This document shows positions 56,990 to 64,000 of a DNA stretch of 64,000 nt, one piece after another. This stretch comes from Paraphoma chrysanthemicola (lineage: Eukaryota; Ascomycota; Dothideomycetes; Pleosporales; Phaeosphaeriaceae). The stretch lies in the NCBI GenBank assembly GCA_020744225.1, contig JAGMWG010000026.1, positions 186,001-250,000 on the forward strand, given 5' to 3'. How positions within the stretch are numbered: position 1 is the first letter of the stretch; each line of letters starts with the position of its first letter. A program made the position numbers and the translations under genes. The notes under the pieces are model-generated. The model searched no databases and was not told where the DNA came from. It was given only the letters and a program-made list of their open reading frames with translations.

Positions 56990-57570
56990 CGTGACTCTGT
57001 GTCTTCTCCTGCGTCATGCTTCCTAATTACTTCCTGTCGCACGCGAAGACACTCAAGGACAATGCGTCGATTGCCAATGAGCAGGTTCCGACGCGATGGG
57101 CCGACAGCGCACATGCGGACTAATGATTGTGGAAGAGAAACAACGGGTAAGACTGCTTGAAATGATTTCATGGGAGGGGTCTGTACCAAATGCCCATGAC
57201 GACGGCCCGGGAGTGAGGTCGAGAGGGGTACTGAGCAGGTTATATCAAATCGTGCAGGACTGTAATAGTGTGTTCGCGCATAGAGACGACTTGAAGGAGT
57301 ATTCCAGACCAACCAGAACAAATGTGTGCATCTTTGATGGGGCGCAGTTCTTGCAGCTGTCGGCTGTTGTGCAGCCTTTCGCTGGAGTGGTGTCTGGCCG
57401 AGCACATCTTTTTGAAGAATAAGTCCAGCCCAATGGTCAGATTGCCTCTCAGCAACTTAAAAATGTATTCGTGGGTACTGTTCATTCTCCTGCCGCCTTT
57501 ATCTCCGATACAATCCGCTTCCGACGGCACTCTTGTGACGTGATCGTTAACCTCGTCCCTAGCCCTGCGT
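56990..57570 (+). pseudogene. Decayed coding sequence with frameshift and TAA
   Basis: Two plus-strand frames join near 57120: NYFLSHAKTLKDNASIANEQ, VPTRWADSAHAD in the first, and VEEKQRVRLLEMISWEGSVP, RLYQIVQDCNSVFAHRDDLK, TNVCIFDGAQFLQLSAVVQP in the second. A TAA at 57420-57422 is followed in frame by QIASQQLKNVFVGTVHSPAA and DTIRFRRHSCDVIVNLVPSP. The coherence suggests a former gene with one indel and one CAA-to-TAA change. Minus ORFs here are shadows. No family was recognised. Confidence 0.4.
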
Positions 57571-59050
57571 AGTCGTTACAATCAAACAGTGGGTCTGTGC
57601 TTACTTGACCGGCACCAGAGTTGGCATTCTAGGCACGCATAACTAATCGCGTTGCTGACGAGGGCTGCTTATACACGATTATCTTCTTTCGTTCCATAGC
57701 GGTGGCGAGATATCAAAGTCCATAATCGTCTTGCAATCACTCCGATCCTTACCAGTCATAGCAATACACTACCAATATCCTTACTTATATAGTACGCCCA
57801 GTCATGCTACATAGCGCGGACTCAAATTCGTTAACGGTATTAACTTGACTACCGATCAAGCAATGTAGCGACGTGTTTGGCTTAAATCTGTGAAGAATAG
57901 CAGTGAATGTAAGAGCTCGAACACTGAACTCATCGGTCCATTTCTTTCTTTGTTACTTCCTTAGTCATTCTTTTCCCTGAACTTAACATCTAAGCCACTC
58001 TCAGCTCAGACCATGAACGCAAACGATGGGGTATCAGGCCTAACAGCAACACTACCCTTTGCTCAGACCATGACCAGTGGAATGATGCTGCTGCCAGCGA
58101 TGCCCGTATCACTTACCATGCGGATGAAGGGCAACTTTTCTACCTGACTTTGAGCGTGTGTTGGTGGTTTCGTCCAGGACCTACTTATTCGAAAGCCTCG
58201 ATGCCTCGCGCACGTGACCAAGAAACCTCGGGCAAGCCACCCACTCCATAAATAGCATGTCCGCCATCTTGATTTTTGGACGCTATCAGTGCGGGAACTT
58301 TGCTCATTGTGAGCTTGAACATCTAAATCTGGGGTGGAGCTGCAGCGAGCCATGGAGGTGCTGGTCTGTCTGACATGCGTTAAGCAAGCGCTATGACTGA
58401 ACCAAGGCGTGGCAACCGCGGCGTATCATTGTTGAGTCCCGAAGTTGTGGGGTAAAACTAGTTTCAACATCGCTTCGCAAGCGTCGTGAAAATCGCCTGG
58501 TTCTTCTCATGGGGCAGCACATTTGGCAGACCGAGACAAGTTTTGTCGCCACGCCTGATGCTTCCTGCTCTAGAGGTCTAGTCAGACCATGCAGAAATGA
58601 TGCCTTCCTTTGTAAAGCCGTGAGGAAGTCGAGCAACACAGAGCCCGATTCAGGGTATGACACGACAGTGGAGGAAAGTTAATCTTCTTCTAGAGAGAGC
58701 AGTCCATTGTCAAACGGTTTCATGAAGACCTGTCGCAATAATTTCCGTTGAAACTACTCTTGTCGAATGTAGACGGACTACAATAGGTATGTATCAATCA
58801 CCGGAGGCGATCTGACATGTGTTTGATGTAGTCATCCACTATTGGGTAGGTCATGACGTTTCGTTGCACTGAGGATCGCAACCTGATTATAACTTTGCAA
58901 CCGTGACCAAAACCCACAAAAAGCATATGTCGCAACACACTGAGTCATTCCCTGGTCTGACGCTCTTATGTATTCTGCCCGTGTACGCATCCGCCAGACT
59001 TGCGGCACCAGAGAGTATGCACGCACCGGGCGCGGCAAGCAAGGCTTGTC
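57571..59050. other. Stretch without convincing genes
   Basis: AT-rich DNA with short ORFs only (for example 58063-58353 and 58391-58663 minus). No domain, repeat or RNA gene was seen. I did not find tRNA cloverleafs, but I could not run a search. Confidence 0.3.
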
Positions 59051-60092
59051 TCACAACTTGCCACGTAGAAGCTCGGTACATTTGTCCATGAAGAGTTTTA
59101 TTACCCGAAGATGTAGCCGAGGGTATAGGAACACATCAAGCCAAAATGTTATGGTTGTGTCGAGGGAAAATCGATGCCTGGCGAGCGCTTTGAAAGACTG
59201 CGGGAGTTTGGTGGAGGGCCAAAGGGCAAGTGGTAGACCCGGAGGGAACATAAGGAGGTCGATATACTTCCTTCCCTTCTGGCATATGATCATGCTCATG
59301 TCCCGCAGGGCCTTCGCCAGTTGCCAAGGACAACAAACGTCGCTTAGCCTGAGCGCAGTCTGAACATATCGAGAAGGGAAGGTGAGATCTCTGCTCATTT
59401 GCCAATAAGCTGGTTTCAAATTTCCGCTAGGCCCAGTAAGCGGCCACATCGTGTCCAGAGCGTCTGGGTCCTCCACTGCTCCGCGTCGATGATGGACTCC
59501 ATGCGGATACTGATCCAAGATTCCGCGAAACTTTGTGATATTCTCCAGCCCGTCATACTTGCAGTTTCGATACGACCAAGTATTGGGGGCCCGACTTCTG
59601 TGCATGTCCAAGCTGTCGTTCCCCAACTAGCTGGCTGAGAGCGTATCTTCTCGGTCATCAGACCAAGTCGACAACCATGTTCTGTAGTCTGGTAGGTAGA
59701 GCGGCGGAGTGGAATGAGGTAACGGTGGCCCCGCGTTTGGAGTTGTACCAGCTAGCTCGGCGAGCGCTTTGATGTCTTCGAACCATTTCATCTGAATGTT
59801 GAATGCGCGCTGCGAGTCGATGGTGCGCCTTGACCGCGCACAATTTGGGGTGGCGAGATGTTCGTTTTCGATCACAGAGACCGCGTTGCTCACGAGGAAA
59901 GTCTCTTTCGGTGCACGAGCGGCGCGATTTTCTGCTTTATAGATCAGTATAGCACGCCCAGGTAGTTGGGCAGCTCACACCTTGCCCGTCTGCTCTTCAG
60001 CCTCGACACGAGTGTGAAGCTCCTCCAGCTGCAGGTCACACCTGCATAATGGTACATGGGGATGATCGCACCCAAGGAAGGAACGAAACGAC
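59051..60092 (-). pseudogene. Nearly full-length decayed gene, 347 codons with two stops
   Basis: From an acceptor-like ATTTCAG at 60093-60099 one minus-strand frame runs to TGA 59051-59053, with TGA at 59975-59977 and TAG at 59627-59629. It starts FLGCDHPHVPLCRCDLQLEE, LHTRVEAEEQTGK (charged helix), continues FNIQMKWFEDIKALAELAGT, PNTWSYRNCKYDGLENITKF, GILDQYPHGVHHRRGAVEDP, VQTALRLSDVCCPWQLAKAL and FFKALARHRF-like sequence, and ends KLFMDKCTELLRGKL. Both stops are one C-to-T change from Arg or Gln. No other lesion was seen, so it is a recently lost gene or carries readable alleles elsewhere. The family was not recognised. Confidence 0.5.
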
Positions 60093-60161
60093 CTGAAATG
60101 ATGTCACCAATGTGACGTTGATCCCTGCGCACGACGAAGTCCGCTGCCGTGGGGTGAAGAG

Positions 60162-60192
60162 AAGGAAGAAAGGAAGGAAGGAAGGAAGGAGA
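60162..60192. repeat. (GGAA)n microsatellite
   Basis: An uninterrupted purine run of ggaa/gaag units of about 28 bp, directly before the 33-bp repeat. Confidence 0.85.
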
Positions 60193-60204
60193 ATTGGCAG
60201 AGTT

Positions 60205-60302
60205 TGCTAAGTTACTTTCTTTCGTGGCAAGTGTTGAGAAGAAGTTACTTCCCTTCGTGGCAAGTGTCGAGAAGAAGTTACTTCCCTTCGTGGCAAGTAT
60301 TG
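60205..60302. repeat. 33-bp tandem repeat encoding an 11-residue unit, three copies
   Basis: The DNA unit is about 33 bp (aagttacttcccttcgtggc plus 13 more bases), three copies, with a few substitutions. On the plus strand it encodes KLLPFVASVEK repeated three times inside an open frame (60194-60448) without ATG. The minus strand is also open over part of it. It could be a remnant of a repeat-protein exon or a coding-neutral minisatellite. Confidence 0.85.
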
Positions 60303-60401
60303 AAATGGGACATGTTCGTCGCTACATCCATTGCGGCTTGTCTGACGATTGCTACCTGAAGGAGCCTGGAACCGGTGCTCGCATCATCAAGAGCGAACGA
60401 G

Positions 60402-60458
60402 AGGTTTTAAACAACATTGGAGGTGTTAAACAACATTGGAGATGTTAAACAACATTGG
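60402..60458. repeat. 19-bp tandem repeat, three copies
   Basis: The unit aggtgttaaacaacattgg is repeated three times with two substitutions. It is about 100 bp from the 33-bp repeat, so this short region has three separate tandem arrays. Confidence 0.85.
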
Positions 60459-60931
60459 AGGTGTCGCAGCGTCAACGTCCTATCGACGGTCACAAAGCGG
60501 ATAGACAGCCCGTTCCCTGTGTTCCACACCTCCGGATACTAGTCTCGGCACCAGCTACTATGATGCTCGATGGACCACAAAGTTTGCATCTGATGACGGC
60601 TCTTCAAAGGTCTAGGGATGGGTCACTAAACTTGTCAGCGCGTGTACGACAGTCAGAACACCGATCACATACTGGCCGTATTTCCTGACTGGGTGCAAAA
60701 GAAAGGTCCCAACTGTCGTAGGAATGGCTGCGAACCATCATTACTTGGCCTTCCATAATGGGTCGAAGCTGCTGCCAAAGCCTCTCTTGTTATCACTGCC
60801 CTTGCGTTGACACCAACATTGTTGGCGGGATCGCGACCGTCAAATCCAACGTCTTGACCCTGACACCGCTGTACCGCTGTGCTTTTACACACTGATACAA
60901 TGGCTAACGATGTTCCCCGACTAATTATCGA

Positions 60932-61339
60932 ATGGCCCGTCCACCCATCATCGCGAACGAGTGCACTTTTATCGGTCGCGAGCGGGGTTCATTTCGTGCG
61001 CTCGCCCTCAACGAACTGGGATCGGTGACTGCGAAGAAGGGCCTGAGTCGAAGCGGCACGTGGCGTTATTCTTCTGCTCTCGCTTCTTGGCTGTTTGAGC
61101 AGTCTTTGTGTAGACGTAATCGTTCAGAGGAAAGGCGCCGGCGCTTGAATAATATGCCGTGGGTGCCTATGCGAAGGCCGCTGCTTCGTCGGGGTGGAGT
61201 CGGGACATGCGCGTACTACAGGTTGGGCGCTCGTCGGGAGCACACGACGGTCGGCAATGCGCCACGAGTCTGCGCGCATCGTGCTGATTCTGCCCGTGGC
61301 TCGAATCATGACCGCCCTGCCACGCTCACTCCGACGTAA
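60932..61339 (+). CDS. Hypothetical ORF, 135 codons
   Basis: ATG at 60932 gives an Arg-rich, basic protein (ANECTFIGRERGSFRALALN, RRNRSEERRRRLNNMPWVP). A second ATG at 60900 in another frame gives ANDVPRLIIEWPVHPSSRTS but stops at 61028. Composition alone does not separate a basic nucleic-acid-binding protein from chance. Confidence 0.25.
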   Translation: MARPPIIANECTFIGRERGSFRALALNELGSVTAKKGLSRSGTWRYSSALASWLFEQSLCRRNRSEERRRRLNNMPWVPMRRPLLRRGGVGTCAYYRLGARREHTTVGNAPRVCAHRADSARGSNHDRPATLTPT

Positions 61340-61872
61340 GTCAGTCTATGGCATGCAACGATTGAAGAGTCCGCGGGACTCACAAAGGGTCAGTTGTATG
61401 ATCTGACGGTGCAGTTCTTTAGCACTCTGTCGAGCACCCCGGCGATGGCGTCTGCGATCCGGTATTGAGCTTCCCAGTCGGGCACGCAGGTATGGATTGG
61501 GCTGTGCAAGTCGGCAATGCAATGCGCGATGCTGGCCTTGATACCGGCACCCTATCGAGTGACGGCGTGGCGCGTTCGCTACTGGTGCTTAATTTGTGGG
61601 ATTTGACATGGGCGACCGCGTGTGCGATAGTGCTCCGGGGGCGGTGAAGAGATATGAGGCGCGGGGAGCGGGAGGAAGCAACGTTGGCAAAGGAAGACGC
61701 GACTCGTGTCGGAGGTGGGAGCGTCTCAACTGGCCCGCGGGCGTCTCGAGTGATATCGCCTGAACGTATGTGAGCTTCCGTCAGGCGTCGACCCGCAAGG
61801 CATTCCCACGTACCAATTCTGCGCACCGTGTATGGACGACACACGTACAAGCTAGTCCTGCTCGACATGGCA

Positions 61873-62739
61873 TCATGTCTGCAAAAGTAGATCAGTCGAG
61901 TTTGAGTGTTGTCCCTCATGTCGGGAGCGCTGGTGCGACTTGGAGGTGAGCCTGGCTAGGGACCGTGTGCGCGCCCCGGTGGTGATATATATCGTGGCCA
62001 CGCGACATTTGCGACGAGTTCCTTGACGATGGCAGGCGATGTCGAACCCGTCCGCCGGCCAAGAAGCATCGCGCAGGAGCATCGCATTGGCAATCGAGGC
62101 GGCGCAGTCTGTTGTTGCCGTCATGGCGGACGTGTCGATGGTGCGCACGCTCAGTGACGGTCCATCGGCGTCGGGCTCGGAGAAATGCCGGAACGTGGCC
62201 TTGCGCTGGTGCTTGCGCTGTTTTTGCGCAAGCTTGCGCAAGCTTGCGCAAATGTCCTGGCAAGCCGTTGGCCACTGCGGCGCGGCCCGATGGACTGACT
62301 CTGCCGGGTTCGAGCAGCCCGAGCGGCAGCCGTTGCGCCCGCAGACACTACAGGTGCGCGGATTGTGGTCACGAGCAGGGCAATGCAGCAAATGAAAACA
62401 GGGACTCATAAGAGGAAGGAGCTGCGTCCGGTGCCCTTGACGATGCCCACGATGGAGGTCCTCGCCGGCGACAGAGCATTTCGTGCAATACCACCCCACG
62501 TCCCGTCGCACGCCTCGTTCTGGCCAAGCCGCTGACCAGCCTCGCGTGGGGAAAGCTTCGGCGTCGTAAGCGTACAATGTGACCGAACGCAAGCGTGGTG
62601 TCAGCCTCGACCACAAATCGGGGCTAGGTCGCGGTTCCCCGTAAGCGATGGCCTTGGCGTACCACCACACCCAACGACGCAGCCGTTGTCGACTCCCCGC
62701 ACGAGCGTGGGCGGGACTGGTAACGCTCAGGGCTGCCAA
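61873..62739 (-). CDS. Open frame with CSVC-RNGC zinc-knuckle-like motif
   Basis: A 288-codon minus-strand frame without an ATG at its start contains CSVCGRNGCRSGC near its middle, almost the same as CSVCHRNGCSNCG in the JmjC protein at 21528-23306. A further WYCTKC pair lies upstream. The remainder is Arg/Ser/Thr-rich. It may be a truncated relative of the CxxC-array part of the JmjC gene. A TTGCGCA palindrome repeat lies within it, as one lies beside the JmjC gene. Downstream frames (61419-61919) are less coherent. Coding status is uncertain. Confidence 0.32.
   Translation of the reverse strand: MAALSVTSPAHARAGSRQRLRRWVWWYAKAIAYGEPRPSPDLWSRLTPRLRSVTLYAYDAEAFPTRGWSAAWPERGVRRDVGWYCTKCSVAGEDLHRGHRQGHRTQLLPLMSPCFHLLHCPARDHNPRTCSVCGRNGCRSGCSNPAESVHRAAPQWPTACQDICASLRKLAQKQRKHQRKATFRHFSEPDADGPSLSVRTIDTSAMTATTDCAASIANAMLLRDASWPADGFDIACHRQGTRRKCRVATIYITTGARTRSLARLTSKSHQRSRHEGQHSNSTDLLLQT
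62225..62252. repeat. Palindromic TTGCGCAAGC repeat, about 2.5 copies
   Basis: The 10-bp word ttgcgcaagc is repeated head to tail; each copy is nearly self-complementary, so the block is a palindrome. It is related in sequence to the 19-bp array at 23470-23538. Confidence 0.85.
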
Positions 62740-63173
62740 TCAGTCGCTTTGCCGAACGCCTCCCCCCCGGGAACATTCCGTCCTTGGAAGTGACAGCTCG
62801 ACTTGTATTCTCTCGACACCCTCGCCATCGAATCTCTACCTGCAAACAGATGCGAGCTTCAATGTACCGAGGAGTATCCCCAAGAAATGACAACGAGCGT
62901 GCTAGATGATCGATGCCCCTTGCAGCTCACGCTATGCATTGATTCCTGTTTGCTATACAGGGCCTACGGGCAGACCGACCGGCTTGCGGCTGCTACTGAG
63001 ACAGTGATACGACTTCCCCCCGAGAAGCCGATGCATTCGGGTGTCATTGGTAGAATCGAACGGCGGCGCCATACATCACGGCTACGCGCATCTCGAGCTC
63101 AATTTTGACAGCTGCAGCGATATTGTCGTGTCAACCTATAGCGAAGTGGTGGCCAGTTCGTCTGAACCCTTGC

Positions 63174-63180
63174 TATATAG
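63174..63180 (+). promoter_or_regulatory. TATA-like box of the gene at 63276
   Basis: tatatag lies about 96 bp upstream of the ATG at 63276, a plausible distance for a fungal core promoter with a short 5' leader. It is the only such box close to a supported gene in this window. Confidence 0.4.
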
Positions 63181-63275
63181 CAAACAATTACCCCCATTCA
63201 CTTCATGGTGCTCAGTCCCTCTTCAAAATTCCACGCCTCCACCCGCTCCAGATACCACGCTGTTCAGATCCGACA

Positions 63276-63902
63276 ATGGCGTCCAATCCGAATACTTCCG
63301 ATTGGGAAGAAGAGCGCTCAACCCATCACTCCTTCCTCAACCGTCTCGGACTACTAGACATCCCCGACTTTGTCTACCCTGTGAAAGACGTTTCCCACCA
63401 AGTAGCAGACTTTCCGCTCCCTTCCTTCCGTTGCCGCTGGTCCTGGTGCCCACTTTGCTTGCCGACCCCTACCAACACCGAGCGCAATGTGAATCACTCT
63501 GTCACCGCGCCTACTGCACCGGTGCCGGTGACATCGACACAGATGCCGCCCCAGAAGTCTTCCATGGTCAAAGAGGCTCGCAAAATGCGACAATCCAAGT
63601 GCAGGCGCCAGTGGAGGGCGGCGTGGCGCAGCAAGCTCGCCAAGGGACTTGACGCGACGACAACCTTCGGTCTCGAGAATCTCTCTCTTCATGATGAGAA
63701 GCGCACACCGTCCAGGAAGCAGGTTCTCACGGAAATCCGACGACAGAAGCTCGCCCCAGCCGGGGAGAAGATGGAGAAGGGCACCGAGCTGCACTTGCAC
63801 TCTGTCGGTAAGCGCACTTTTCTCTTCCCCACCACATCACTGACCACCCTACCAGGTCATGCTAGCTTCAGGGAGAGGTCGTCTACACTAGTCAGAGAAT
63901 GA
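63276..63902 (+). CDS. Hypothetical basic protein, two exons, 192 residues
   Basis: ATG at 63276 (context GACAATGGCG). Exon 1 is 63276-63807, a 48-bp intron (GTAAGC...CTACCAG, branch CACTGAC) follows, and exon 2 is 63856-63902 ending TGA. The splice is phase 1 and keeps the frame. The N-terminus is acidic (SDWEEERSTHHSFLNRLGLL), followed by CRWSWCPLC (a CxxxxCxxC knuckle), a Thr/Pro-rich linker, a strongly basic helix (ARKMRQSKCRRQWRAAWRSK) and a Lys/Arg/Glu-rich C-terminal half. The basic helix suggests nucleic-acid binding or nuclear localisation. The family was not recognised. The frame is intact with consensus splice sites and a TATA-like box upstream. Confidence 0.68.
   Translation: MASNPNTSDWEEERSTHHSFLNRLGLLDIPDFVYPVKDVSHQVADFPLPSFRCRWSWCPLCLPTPTNTERNVNHSVTAPTAPVPVTSTQMPPQKSSMVKEARKMRQSKCRRQWRAAWRSKLAKGLDATTTFGLENLSLHDEKRTPSRKQVLTEIRRQKLAPAGEKMEKGTELHLHSVGKRTFLFPTTSLTTLPGHASFRERSSTLVRE
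63808..63855 (+). other. 48-bp intron of the 63276 gene
   Basis: GTAAGC donor, CACTGAC branch and CTACCAG acceptor. Without removal the frame would read on for 48 bp and still end at the same stop, so splicing changes only 16 residues. Confidence 0.65.
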
Positions 63903-64000
63903 ATGCCATGGGATCCATGTAGTAGGAGTTGGCATTAGAAGCGACAAGGGCAAACTGGAAGAATGTAGAGCAATTTGAAGGCAAATTAGACCACTGGTAC

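Noticed and set aside
61873..62739. Second JmjC-type oxygenase
   Set aside because: Only the CSVC-x-RNGC knuckle is shared with the JmjC gene; no HxD or distal His could be found downstream.
1..64000. Transposon core (reverse transcriptase, integrase, DDE or tyrosine recombinase) or terminal repeats
   Set aside because: I looked for catalytic motifs such as YxDD and long direct or inverted terminal repeats and saw none; a formal search was not possible.
1..64000. rRNA, tRNA, CRISPR or telomeric repeats
   Set aside because: No TTAGGG arrays, rRNA-like conserved blocks or regularly spaced repeats were visible; tRNAs cannot be excluded without a search.

Overview
The window looks like nuclear DNA of a filamentous ascomycete (Pezizomycotina). 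The credible genes carry very short introns (about 43-54 bp) with GT/GC donors, CTGAC/CTAAC-type branch sites close to the 3' end and AG acceptors, and Kozak-like contexts at ATG. There are no bacterial operons or Shine-Dalgarno sites. No rRNA, tRNA, CRISPR or transposase could be recognised. All boundaries were read by eye.

Two populations of coding sequence are interleaved. (1) A few open genes: a minus-strand nuclear-type protein (11.8-13.2 kb); a JmjC oxygenase with a CxxC-rich N-terminus (21.5-23.3 kb); small helical unknowns at 25.2-25.6, 31.3-31.8 and 52.6-52.9 kb; a chromodomain-RING protein (33.1-33.7 kb); and a two-exon basic protein at the right end (63.3-63.9 kb). (2) Many decayed loci. 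In each, one frame reads as protein for 100-350 codons but is broken by a few stops (mostly TGA, then TAG) or by a frameshift, sometimes ending at a good splice donor. The only one with a clear family name is a lysine 2,3-aminomutase of the radical-SAM type (28.1-29.7 kb): six exons, all landmark motifs present, and two frameshifts, one exactly at the PLP-lysine motif.

Layout: 0-9 kb decayed loci, including an (Asn-Glu-Glu)n minisatellite; 10-20 kb the 11.8 kb gene among decayed loci; 21-26 kb the JmjC gene and small ORFs; 26-34 kb decayed exon, dead aminomutase, small gene and chromo-RING gene; 35-46 kb a run of mainly plus-strand decayed loci, including a possible C48-protease-like gene and a neighbour resembling it; 46-53 kb an effector-like remnant and mixed ORFs; 53-61 kb more relics and tandem repeats; 61-64 kb a Cys-motif ORF and the last intact gene.

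The open genes do not form an obvious pathway. Their shared flavour is chromatin or nuclear function (JmjC, chromodomain, RING, nuclear-localisation-like stretches). The setting resembles an accessory or subtelomeric compartment where duplicated genes are mutated by C-to-T change and lost. That reading is inference. Gene symbols are left empty except for the aminomutase family name.
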